NCBI GenBank assembly: GCA_951799425.1
Contig: OX637393.1
Location: 39,877,744 to 39,941,743 of the forward strand
Direction of reading: 5' to 3'
DNA length: 64,000 bases
Origin: Ilex aquifolium
Taxonomy: Eukaryota; Streptophyta; Magnoliopsida; Aquifoliales; Aquifoliaceae
The stretch's first letter is position 1. The number at the start of each line of letters is the position of its first letter. Shown piece after piece: positions 34,905 to 49,732 of this stretch. The notes beneath the pieces are model-generated. The model ran no database searches and had not been told where the DNA came from. It worked only from the letters and a program-made list of their open reading frames with translations. Made by a program: the position numbers and the translations under genes.

Positions 34905-36050
34905 CCCAGCTAAGCATCCATTGTTGAATGGTTAAAGCTCTTCCTAACAACACTAAGATATACGACATACAAAAGCTTACATGAAAAACATCCATGTCAA
35001 TGGACCCACCATAGTTTTGTTCATCCTCTGAAACCTTTTGCATTGATGATGGTGCCCTAGCGTCAATACAATTTCGATGTGATGGAGGTCCACAAAGATA
35101 AGGATTTTCCTCCTAGCTGCTCTCGCTAAAGGTAGTAAATTGAGCTTTGAAATCTGGAGTTTTACCTAATAATTTGTTGTTTGCTGCACTGAAGTACCCC
35201 AAAGAGTTCAACTCAATCAGTTCGGAGGGGATACTCTCGTTCAGGCTGTTATGGGAAAGATCTAAGCTCTCAATATCCCTTATGTTGGATAATGTTGTTG
35301 GAATTGATCCAGTGAGATTACTATAAGACGCATTCAATGAATGGAGCTCACTTAAGTTTCCATTTTTTTGTGGTATTTTACCAATTAATTGGTTGCAAGA
35401 GAAATCAATTCCTAACATAAAAATGAGGAAATTGCCCTCATAAGAATAGGACCTACCCTTTGTCGGGAACTCAAACTTGTCTTTGACATTCGACAATCTT
35501 ATCGATTCAAATACGATGAATAAAACGGGATTGGCTTATTCCTCGAGGGATATATCATATTCCGAACCTATAAGAGATTTGGCATAGTTTGACTCAAAAG
35601 TAATTTTAGTAAGGCAACGAGGAATAGAACCTGAAAGACTATTATGAGAGAATTTGATTAGGCTTATTCGTTTTAGGTGGCCTAATTGAGTGGGAATGAT
35701 GCCCTTAAATATGTGACCTTTCAAGATAAGAACACTTAATGCTGAGAGGCTACCTATCAAATCTAAAATTTTACCAGTTTGGTTGTTATATCCAAGGTCT
35801 AATGTTACCAAATGGGAGTTGTCATATAATGCACGCTCAATATGTTTTCATTCAAATGGAGATGAGCAATTATTGAAGGGTTAAAGCAAGCTGACACAGA
35901 GCTTGACAAGTTATTTTCAAAAAGATATAGAAATCGAAGCCGTCAAGTTTACACACCTTAATTGAAATGGGACAATCAAGCTGGTTTTTAGCCAAATTTA
36001 TTTCCGCCAAATATTGTTGTTTGTGGTATTCCAAATATAGTAAAATCACT
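34905..36050 (-). pseudogene. receptor-like protein (LRR, membrane-anchored) pseudogene
   Basis: This is the C-terminal part of a plant receptor-like protein, a cell-surface protein with an extracellular leucine-rich-repeat domain used in defence or development. On the minus strand there are LRR units (NLAKNQLDCPI, LVTLDLGYNNQTGKI, LIKFSHNSLSGSIPRCL, GIDFSCNQLIGKIP, LNASYSNLTGSIP, SLDLSHNSLNESIP). The usual end of the ectodomain follows (AANNKLLGKTPDFKAQF, then ENPYLCGPP), and then an acidic spacer and the start of a membrane segment (VSFCMSYILVLLG). In-frame stops lie at 35536-35538 and 35113-35115, and a frame change is needed near 35820. The N-terminal half is absent. A hAT-type element borders it at 34897-34904, close to the expected membrane anchor. 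Confidence 0.82.
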
Positions 36051-36059
36051 TATTGAAAT

Positions 36060-39000
36060 TTCTAATTTAAAACATGTAATGTATAACAAAACAGTAACAA
36101 TCAAATGCTAAATAGTTATAGGGCTTGGTCTAAAACACACCCATACCCGTACCCGAGCCCGGCCCTGTTGTGGTGTGGCGGGCGGGCGGGCGGGCAACGC
36201 TCGGGCGCGTGTGTGGTAGAACCGAAGACATGTAGGTGCTTGCTCCGCTCATAAAATTGTGATACCCCTTGGGGTCCAATCCCATAGAGCAAAATTAGCC
36301 TATATATGCGCATGTAGAACTTCTTCCTCAACCAATGTGGGATTGGTGTCAAATCCCACATTGCACAACATTTATTTTCTCATTTCAAGAGGGTCACTTT
36401 GGAGCCTATTTTCTCATTTATTACTTACTCGATTTGAGCAAGTGAATATACTACATTATTCTTCTCACGGAGTAGAACATGAACCCACGAAATTTTATTC
36501 AAAATAACAATCGGGTTCCACTTTAATTTAGGCTCAAAGTCGACAAAAAATTCAGTTTTTATATTTAAAAAACTGTTTTGATCCAACAATCTCCCACATG
36601 AATGGAAAATTGGCTGTTAGTATGTAAATGATAATGCTGACACACTATAAAGAGTACATCTTTGGAAAGATCGTGCATTGAGATATGTAATTTTTGGCCT
36701 TGAACCTTCCCTAGTGAAAGCCCATCGGACTTACCGGCTAAATAGTGAACGTGATATCTTGAACTATTCAGCTGTTTGATAAATCAGATCGAATAGACTT
36801 CACATAGTCTCTTTCCTAATACAATTGGTTCTCATGATTGTGTTCATTTTGGCCCTGAACAACTCTTGGTTTTCATGAGTGCTTTAGAGAATTCAGCCTT
36901 TATCAATTCTCACAGAAGTGACCCCTTCACACCCATATAGGTGACTGCTATTAAGAATATCCTGCAATATCCCACTTGGATTTCCCAAGGTATCGAAGTC
37001 ATTAAAAGCATAGCTTACCCTAATAAACTCTGCAGGCAACACTAAGTTATCATCGGAATAGGTTGGAGAAATTATCTCCTTAGTGCTTTTTCTGAATCAC
37101 GCATAATTCGATTGTCCCTTTGAACCTAGATCTTGAGATCTCCAGTCAACTAGGTTGGGTTGCCATTAAGGTGACTCTTATGTCATAGGTTTTAGCCCCA
37201 TTCCCCTCGATGTGCAATTTTCTTGCTCTCTCATCAAACCTTTAGTAAACTGATCTGGTAGATTATCTTTTAATTTTATATAATCAATAGAAATAATCTC
37301 ATTTGAGAACAATTGTCTAACGGTATTATGTCTATGACGTATATGTCTAGACTTACTATTATACATGTCACTCTGTGCCCTACCAATTACAGATTGACTA
37401 TCGCAATGTATACAAATTGCTGGAACAGGTTTAGGCCATATTAGAATATCCTCTAGAAATTGGCGAAGCCACTCACCTTCCTCTCCTGCTTTATCTAAAA
37501 TAATAAATTCAGATTCCATTGTGGATCTGACATTACACGTTTGCTTAGAGGATTTCCAATATATAGCTGCACCACCAAGTGTAAAAACATACCCACCAGT
37601 GGATTTTGTATCCTTTATATCATATATCCAGTTTGCATCGATGTACCCTTCAAGTACAGCTGGATATGTTGTATAGTGCAATCCATAATTCGGGGTATTT
37701 CTTAGATATCTAAGAACCCTAATAATTGACTTCCAATGGTCTACTCCCGGATTACTCGTATATCTACTCAATTTACTAACTGAGTATGCTATATCCGGTC
37801 TAGTGCAGTTCATGACATACATTAAACTGACAATAATGCGAGAGTATTCCAATTGTGATATGTTTTGGCCAGTATTTTAGACAAATGAAGATTTGTATCA
37901 ACTGGTGTTCTAGCAATGCTGTTTTCATCTTTATTGAACTTCTCAAGTATTTTCTCAATATAATGTGATTGAGATAATATAAGTCCACCAGATGTTCTAG
38001 AAATTTTAATTCCTAGTATAACATCTGCAACACCCAAATTCTTCATATCAAACTTACTGGACAACATTTTCTTGGTAGTTGTAATAATATTATTATTACT
38101 ACCTAAAATAAGCATATCATCCACATATAGGCAAACAATGACATATCCATTATTTGTGTCTTTGACATAGACACATTTATCACATTCATTAATTGTGAAG
38201 CTATTTGACATCATTACCTTGTCAAATTTCTCATGTCATTGTTTTGGTGCTTGTTTTAAACCATAAAGTGATTTAACAAGTCTACACACCTTTTTCTCTT
38301 GTCCCGGAGAAACGAACCCTTCGGGTTGATCCATATAAATTTCCTCATTTAAGTCACCACTTAGAAAATGTGTTTTCACATCCATTTGGTGTATCTCAAG
38401 ATTATACAACGCTGCAATAGCTATGAGCATACGAATAGATGTTATTCTCATGACAAGAGAATATGTATCAAAGTAATCAAGACCTTCTTTTTGTTTGTAA
38501 CCTTTAGGTACAAGTCTGACCTTATACTTATCAATTGATCCATCAGTTTTCATTTTTCTTTTGAAAATCCATTTACACCCCAATGGTTTACTCCCTGGAG
38601 GAAGATCTATCAACTCCCAGGTGTGATTTTGCATGATGGATTCAATTTCACTGTTTACAGCTTCTTTCCACATAGGTGCTTCAGGAGCGGACATTGCTTC
38701 ATTGAAGCTTTGAGGCTCATTTTCTAACAAATATGTTAGAAAATCAGGACCATAGGACTTGGATGTCCTTGCCCTTTTACTGCGTCTAAGTGCCTCTCCA
38801 CTTTCTTCATTTATAGACTCATGGTCTATATTACAAGTCGCAGTATCATGAGTTCTTTTAAGAGAACTCCCATCACATGCATTTCTACTAGGAAAGATAT
38901 TTTTAAAGAATGATGCATTTCTTGACTCAATGATTGTATTGAAATGTATATCAGGAATATCATACTTATGTACTAGAAAACGATATGCACTGCTATTTAT

Positions 39001-40560
39001 TGCATAACCAATAAATATACAATCAATAGCCTTAGGTCCTATTTTAATCCTTTTGGGAATAGGAACCATCACCTTAGCCAAACACTCCCACACTTTTAAA
39101 TATTTGTAGGAAGGACTCCGACCTTTCCATAATTCATAAGAGCTTTTGTTTAACTTCTTGTGGGGTAATTTATTTAAAATATAGTTTGCTGAAAACAAAG
39201 CTTCCCCCCACAAGTTCTGAGGTAATCTCGAACTAATCAACATGACATTCATCATCTCTTTCAATGTTCTATTTTTATGTTCAGCAATCCCATTTTACTG
39301 AGGTGTATAAGGCGCAGAAGTTTGGTGAATAATACCATGTTCTGGACAGAACCTATCGAAAGGTGCGTCATATTCACCACCTCGATCACTTCTTATTGCC
39401 TTAATCTTTTTGCCAAGTTGATTCTCAACCTCATTCTTATAATGCATAAAATTTTCCAATGCTTCATCTTTACTCCTTAGCAAATATACATAGTAATATC
39501 TTGTGCGATCATCAATAAAAGTAACAAAGTACTTCTTTCCACCTCTAGTTTGAACATATTTCAAATCACATGTATCACTATGAATTAACTCTAGAGGTTC
39601 AATACTTCTTTCAATATTATGAAATGATACTCTTGTTAATTTTGATTCAACACATGTCTCACATTTATGATTTGCATCAATATTGAATTTAGGCAACAAT
39701 TCTAAATTCATTAATTTACACATAGTATCAAAATTAACATGTCCTAATCTACCCTTGGCCCCTTGTTGGCCAACATACTTCCTTTTCTTGTTGGTTTTAT
39801 GTCCCTCTTCAATCACATGTGCCTTTGACTCCATGAAATGATTACCAACATTCTTTTTGGAGACTCTATTGTCCTCCTCAATCCTCAATCTCACGATCAA
39901 GTCTTCAAGTTTCATTTCTTTGCGTTTGTGCTTCAAATAATTTTTGAAGTCTTTCCAATTTGGCGGTAATTTCCCAATAATTGCAGCCACTTGAAAAGAT
40001 TCACTAAACACAATCCTTTCGGCGTGAATCTCATGTAGGATCACTTGAAGATCTTGAACTTGACTTATGATAGTCTTGGAATCCACCATTTTGTAGTCAA
40101 GGAATCTGCACACAACGAATTTCTTCATTCCGGCATCCTCCGTCTTGTACTTTTTATCCAAGGACTCCTACAGCTCTCTATCCGTCTTGATTGGACTATA
40201 CACATTATATAATGTGTTATCCAATCCATTGAGGATATAGTTTTTGCACAGAAAATCAGAATGCTTCCATGCATCTACCGCAACAACAACTTAGCGGTCG
40301 GTCTCATTCTCACTACAAACAGGAGCATCCTCACGAAGAAACTTTGCAAGATTCAACGTAGTGAGATAGAACAGTATTTTCTGTTGCCATCTCTTGAAAT
40401 CGTTCCCATTGAACTTTTCGGGTTTCTCCCCATTAGACACATGAGTAGGAACAGAAATAGGCACCACAGGCACAACATGATTTGTAGTAGCAGGAACATT
40501 ATTATCATTTGCAGCTATTTCTAATAAACACATATTACAAACTATTCAAAAATAGGAAAA
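36060..40560 (-). mobile_element. Copia retrotransposon, broken
   Basis: A minus-strand Ty1/Copia element. Gag parts lie at about 40533-39850 (EKPEKFNGNDFKRWQQKI, then the UBN2-type [18 protein letters not shown]). The integrase zinc region and core are at about 39780-39000 ([47 protein letters not shown]). Reverse transcriptase is at about 38600-37900 (NHTWELIDLPPGSKPLGCKW, YVDDMLILG) and RNase H at about 37700-37200 ([10 protein letters not shown]). A purine tract GTGGGAGAT (minus strand) marks the 3' LTR edge at 36588. The left edge is approximate and no 5' LTR was identified. It carries several breaks and not every Copia part is recognisable. Age cannot be set without the second LTR. Confidence 0.82.
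36100..36588 (-). repeat. 3' LTR of the Copia element (left edge approximate)
   Basis: Minus-strand start TGTTGGATCAAAAC at 36588, directly after the purine tract at 36589-36597. A TATA box lies at about 36299-36309 (minus strand CATATATAGG). A GGCGGGCGGGCGGGC run is at about 36177-36195. The other terminus was not resolved. Confidence 0.65.
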
Positions 40561-42930
40561 CAGTAACAGTTTTCAAAGCAAGTTATTAAAACATAGACAA
40601 TCTATGTTACTGTCCAGTGTCACTGTTTTGAAGTTTCTGTTTTAACGTTTCTGTATGGTGTCACTGTTTGGTGTAACTTTTTAAATCAGAATCACTATTT
40701 TGTGTAACTGTTTAGAACAGAGTCACTGTTTGGTGTAACTGTTTATCATTACAAGTTATGGGTATAACCACTTTCTATGTAATTTATCACTCTCACTGAT
40801 TTCACCATTCTTAATAAATCTGACATTATCAATACATATAATTCTCATACTATGGGTAGGATAGTAAAACCTATACTCTTTGGATTTTTTTTCTAGTAAA
40901 CGATAAAGTTACTATTAATCATTCTAAAATTTAATTTTTTTTCAGACGTCTCAAACTCTAAGAGCATTCATCCATAAAATAAGAGTAATGAGAAATCACG
41001 TAATATACTCCTAAGCATTTTCACTATGTATGTCTATTATCTATATCATTATGCTACCACGTACAAGACATAGTGCGTTAAGTAGAAATATAATACTTTT
41101 CAAGGAGTTTAACAAATAGATAAAGTCATTATCTTTCACCATCATACATTCTCTAATATTTACCACCTATCCGATTTGATGACTTTCACATTTATATATA
41201 CCTATCTTTCAACATTAATAATATGTATCTTAATAATATTCTCTACTTGAAATTTTTATGTAGTATATTGAGATAACAATAATGTGAAAAATCATCCATA
41301 AACGTGATAACAAATTCTTTATGTGCCTGTATATATAAGTTTAAAGACTTTTACACTTCTAGAATCCTTCTTGGTGTTTTTTGATTCATTTTTCCTTAAT
41401 AGAATTTGTACACACTAAAATCAATAAAATTCTAGATTGAAAACAATATCATATTTGATTAGTTTATTCAACCTTTCTCTAATTATGTGACCTATTCATT
41501 TATGTCACAACATAAAAAAAATTTCATTTATCGGACTACAGTAGGTTCTAAACATTATGATGCAGGGTTAGAAGAGACTCAGAAAATAGGTCATCAACCT
41601 TTAATTTATACAAACCATTATGACGAATACTAAAATGCTAAAAATGTATTCTTAAACAAACTAACACTTTATTATCATATTTAAAAAGATTAATAATCAT
41701 CATGAAGTTTAGATAAGAAAATCAAACTTCAAAATACTAGGAACATGAATTATTATATAAATTATGATTGATATCTAGAAACAAACATAAAGTCCCAACC
41801 ATCTGAAATTGGACTTTGACCTGATTAACCATAGATATCAATTTTTGATTTAACATTTTGGGTTATGAGAAATCCCTAGCATCGAATTTGAAACATTTGT
41901 TGTAATAAATTCAAGTCAATCCATAATGTGCGCCTAGAATATTCTTCTTTAAAGTGTGATTCGAAACATACAAAAGCTTTAATACTTATCTTTCATTTCA
42001 AATCATGCCCTTCATTTATATCAATCATTTTAAAAATGTCTCAACTTTTACATTAATGACACATTATTTATTTCTCTTATGAGCCTAAGTAGCTAAGTAG
42101 GCTCTTGGTCTTAGAATAGTGCCTTAAGTTCTTAAGTCTTGTTTCCTCTTTAACATACATAATAGACATACATTAGCATGCTACATATCATCAATATAGG
42201 TTCATATCAAGGGACGAAGAGTTCAAATTAAATTACATAAAAGAACTCGTCTATTCTTAAAACCATCAACTAAAATTATGAGGATATATTTATGCATCCC
42301 ACATGTACTATCAAATTTCATAATGGTAACTTCAGTCATCATTGTCCAATAAGAGACTAATCAATAGTTCAATAACATTCTTGCATAACTATATAACATT
42401 CATAAGGATTACCAAATTGAGGAACAACTAACTTAACGTTATACATCATAATCATTCGCACAAACATAATGCATAGTCGGTTCGATCTATTATAGGCTTT
42501 ATGTAAAGTCATTTCATTAGAACTACTTGATTCAGTAATAGCATTTTAGTGTCGGACAAGTAGTCAAAATGCATAAGTGAAATTGAATTTGTTCACATCA
42601 ATCTGAAAATACTTATTCCATTAAGTATCGAACTAGACAAAGTATGTAAATGTAACAATACATGAACTAACAATAAAAGAAGGTAAATGTTCACTACATT
42701 AATGCTTTGAGTCATATGTAAGTTTAACCATGAGTTAGAATAAATACATATTCTAAGAAACAATAAGTAGTACTATCGTGACTCTCCTTTGGGTAGTAAT
42801 CGCGATATACTAATACATTAACCATTATGGTGATTCTCTCTCACCTAATAGGACTAATTGATAATATATGCATAATTAAGTAGGTCCGTCACCTTTGGGC
42901 ATCCGTTCCACACCCATTATGAATATACAC
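40561..42930. other. AT-rich DNA upstream of the Copia gag; no gene
   Basis: No coding region is recognised. At 40600-40750 a short motif close to GTCACTGTTTGGTGTAACTG repeats several times. The stretch may be the long leader of the minus-strand Copia element, but no primer site was found before 49235. Confidence 0.45.
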
Positions 42931-42939
42931 AAATCATCT

Positions 42940-43585
42940 TGTTTCAGTTAATTAATCATTTGAAAGGTGGTGCACCTTTGGGCCGATTCCAAATATCCAA
43001 ACGATCAAGAAACTGCGATTTGCAAGTTATTATTTTTAATACATGGATAATGGATGTTAAATATCAATTATATGATTTAAAACCTATTAGTCATTCTAGT
43101 TGGGCCACTTTGGCGGCTACCGAACTATATCATAATATAAGTATTAAATCAAAATAATGACATTGCACAAACGATTATTTTAATATGACAAGATAATGGA
43201 TATTAAAATCGATTATTTGATTTAATATCTATAAGTCATTCTAGTTGAGTCACTTCGGTGACTGCCAAACTATAGCGATATGAAATCAAAATAATAACAT
43301 TACATAAACTATTATTTTAATATCATGATATAATGAATATTAAAGGCAATTATGTGATTCGATATCTATGAGTCATTCAAGTTGGGTCACTTTAGTGACT
43401 ACCAAACTATATCATAATATAGATCTCGAATCGAAACAATAATTTTAATATCTCAATCATGGATATTAAATATCAATTATGTGATTTAATATCTATGTAT
43501 CATTCTAGTTGGGTCACTTTGGTGACTACCAAACTATATCATAATATAGATATGAAATCGAAATAATGTCTTTTTATAAACCATT
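42940..43585. repeat. ~135-bp tandem repeat with a hairpin in each unit
   Basis: Four to five units of about 126-142 bp. Each has GTCATTCTAGTTGGGTCACT, a short inverted repeat GTCACTTTGGTGAC (near 43104, 43249, 43387 and 43513), then ACCAAACTATATCATAATAT. The spacing is irregular but the order is constant. Confidence 0.8.
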
Positions 43586-47340
<3,755 letters not shown>

Positions 47341-47627
47341 TGTTAAATCAAAATTTCTTCAATTTTATAAATTACAAATAAGTTTTAACCACATGATGCA
47401 TACCCCCTAACATACTTCCCTCACGGTCTGTCTGTTATCCCTAAACTGCCTTTCACTAGGACTTACAAACGGGACTGGTCGACTTCCTCTCTTGGGTGAC
47501 AAAGGCTAGGTGATCAGGTTAAGAAAAAACTTATAAGTGATTTACTAGAATTGAAAGAAATAGAGATTTAAAACAAGTAAGATTGTTCAAATATAATTTC
47601 ATGAATAACTTTCCTAGGTCGTCAAAT

Positions 47628-47640
47628 GGCTCTGATACCA
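47628..47640 (-). other. initiator-Met-tRNA primer site
   Basis: The minus strand reads TGGTATCAGAGCC, the primer sequence shared by Caulimoviridae and many Copia elements. It lies about 290 bp upstream of the movement-protein frame. Confidence 0.8.
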
Positions 47641-47899
47641 AAATATAAGCGGAAGACAAGAAGAACAGATGAATAGAATCACAAGCTGTAGATATAAGCA
47701 AATGATCAAAATATATTACAAAAGTACAAACAGAACAATACTTACAACACTAGCACTAGTGGGCTAGTGGAGATAAGGTTGCAGAAATAAAGATCGCATA
47801 AGCATAAACAGAGCTCTTCTTTTGCATGAAGAAGGCTTACAATATAGAGATAGGAGGGAGAGTGTTTCAAGGCTTGTAGTTGTCTAACAAGACTTGCTT

Positions 47900-48160
47900 A
47901 CAAATGAAAAACTGAAACCCTTATATAGGCGTAAAGATTTTCATCAGAATCAAAACAATCATTTCCTTTTTGCTTTAACTCTGGGTAAAAAGACTTTCAC
48001 CTTCTGCTTTCGGTGGAAAAGGTGGGGTAAATGCTTTAACTCAGAGTAAATGCTGACAGACGGGACTAGTGGGCCCTGCTACTGTCTAGGAATCCACTTT
48101 CGGTGGAAAGTATGGGTAGAATGCTTTTACTAAGGGGAAAAGCAAACTGATGGGAATCTG
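47900..48160 (-). promoter_or_regulatory. pararetrovirus-type promoter region
   Basis: The minus strand has GCCTATATAAGGGTTTCAG (TATA at 47921-47930). Upstream are repeated motifs: ACCCAGAGTTAAAGC and ACTCTGAGTTAAAGC, and two copies of TTTCCACCGAAAG near 48020 and 48100. The start site would fall near 47895, upstream of the primer site, as in 35S-type promoters. Function is inferred from layout only. Confidence 0.55.
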
Positions 48161-48287
48161 TCGGCTACTTTACTAGGGGAAAGTGCCGAGTAAATTTTGT
48201 GATATCTTATCGTTACATGTGACAGACAGCTTTTCTATCTCTTGTGGAGATAGTAGTGATTGAAGCTATCACAAGTAAAGGTAAGCA

Positions 48288-48446
48288 TCACGGGGTAGTG
48301 ATATCTGCTTCATCTAGGTCATCATAGCCGGCATACGGGTCCTGGGCATCCTGGAAAGGGTCCATGGATGGACTGACGGATCCTGCTGAAGAGGCTGTGG
48401 ATGATGAACTTTGACTAGCAGCTTGCTGAATTAGGTCCTGAGCCAT
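48288..48446 (-). CDS. short open frame of 52 residues, unknown
   Basis: It begins MAQDLIQQAASQSSSS and ends DLDEADITTP. The N-terminal half is serine/alanine-rich and the C-terminal half acidic, with PFQDAQDPYAGYDD. It lies just upstream (minus-strand sense) of the pararetrovirus promoter, and its ATG is four bases from the candidate miniature LTR element. It could be the tail frame of the preceding viral unit, a small separate gene, or chance. I do not recognise the protein. Confidence 0.35.
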   Translation of the reverse strand: MAQDLIQQAASQSSSSTASSAGSVSPSMDPFQDAQDPYAGYDDLDEADITTP

Positions 48447-48450
48447 TTTG

Positions 48451-48755
48451 AAAAGGGGGCTCTTACGAGGGGCATGACATTAGGTTGTTTATGCCTGATC
48501 AACCCTAACCCCACAGTGCAGGAGTCTCGGAATTCCACCAGACCACGCCGCTGTTAAGCTAGCGCTTCGGCTACACTGTGTACCTATCAGAACATACGGG
48601 ATCTAGCACTTGAACAATCCCGCACCTACCGCAGGAGAGCCTTTCCTTACCGTGTATCTATCATAGTGAGAGGATCGGCAGTCTATTTTAGGCTCTGATA
48701 CCAAAAGGGGGCTCTTACGAGGGGCATGACATCAGGTTGCTTATGCTTGATCAAC
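48451..48755 (-). mobile_element. candidate miniature LTR element (TRIM/SMART-like), 305 bp
   Basis: 53-bp direct repeats at 48451-48503 and 48703-48755 differ at three sites. On the minus strand the first repeat runs straight into TGGTATCAGAGCC (48691-48703), an initiator-Met-tRNA primer site. The second is preceded by a purine-rich CTGTGGGGTTAGGG. Repeat, primer site, ~200-bp interior, purine tract, repeat is the layout of miniature LTR elements. The repeat lacks clear TG...CA ends and no target duplication was found, so this is a candidate only. Confidence 0.5.
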
Positions 48756-49234
48756 TATATATATATATATTTCCCTTTTAGTATTATTCACATGGTGCAC
48801 CTACTTCATAATGAGATAGTAATAACATGTCTTGACACTATCCATAAGTTTGACCCACAAAAAAAAAAAAAAAAAATCTACTAACAAAAGGCTAGTGTTT
48901 TAATTGTAATTTGATAGCACAAAGGAAACAATAAAATAATAACTCCAAGAATCATACTTTTCCTACACTAGTTGGAAGTGATCATATTCTTGATCACATA
49001 ATCAGGAAGCCAAACGATTCTTTTCACGAAAGTAAAGGTAAATTTGTTCAATTATGACAGAAGCCTAATTGTCTTTGTCGCAACATACCCTTTCGGTATG
49101 CATCAATGACATCTAAATGAATTCTAATAGGATGAACAATATAGTTATCATAACAAGTGTTTTTAGATCACCGATGCACAATAGACAGTAAAAACATTTT
49201 TTTTTAATGGAGAATCATGAAAGTTCTTTACACA
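48756..49234. other. no gene; possible leader of a Copia element
   Basis: AT-rich sequence between the miniature element and a Copia-type primer site. If it is a leader, its coding part is not next to it; the neighbouring DNA is pararetroviral. Confidence 0.4.
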
Positions 49235-49247
49235 GGCTCTGATACCA
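49235..49247 (-). other. initiator-Met-tRNA primer site of a Copia-type LTR
   Basis: The minus strand reads TGGTATCAGAGCC, two bases from the LTR end at 49250. Confidence 0.8.
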
Positions 49248-49249
49248 CA

Positions 49250-49732
49250 TGAAAGCTTTATTTGATCAAAGAGATCAATCAAACCCTAATTCCAAGATCT
49301 AAAATAATTATGATTTTCACATACTCATAATAATCATAATGTAGAATTAAAAACATCATAATCAACATACCTGGAGCCATTATTGCAAACCTTTATTTAC
49401 TTGAACAAGAATTGAACCATCCTTTGGTGTAGCCCGGAAATCGGTTTCTCTCTCCTGACCTTTATTCTTACGATACACAATTCTATGGGACATGTGTATA
49501 TTTATAGGTAGAGGTAGAGAAAGGACCGGTTCCCTAGTTCAACATAAACTCTACTTCCCATCAAAGTAGGATATCAGGAAACCACTTCTTCTCATTGACC
49601 AATCAAAAACCATTAGTTATACCGGTTAGATTAGGATTGGTAACCTTATCATTATTTAACCCAAATTAATTATCTGATAATAATCAGTAAAATCACATGT
49701 GCCAAATCAAGTGGGCCACATTAATTCTTACA
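49250..49732 (-). repeat. Copia-type LTR, 483 bp, 5' side of a lost or displaced element
   Basis: On the minus strand it starts TGTAAGAATTAATG and ends GCTTTCA, followed by a primer site. A TATA box CTATAAATATACAC lies at about 49495-49508. It does not match the LTR at 36100-36588, so it belongs to a different element. No matching partner LTR was seen in the window. Confidence 0.68.

Noticed and set aside
48451-48755. tRNA-derived SINE
   Set aside because: No A-box and B-box pair is evident. The direct repeats with an adjoining primer site fit a miniature LTR element better.
47628-49247. TGGTATCAGAGCC sites considered as tRNA genes
   Set aside because: Only the 3' complement of a Met tRNA is present. 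There is no cloverleaf or internal promoter.
49250-49732. LTR considered as the missing 5' LTR of the Copia element at 36060-40560
   Set aside because: Its termini (TGTAAG...CTTTCA) and body do not match the LTR at 36100-36588 (TGTTGG start).
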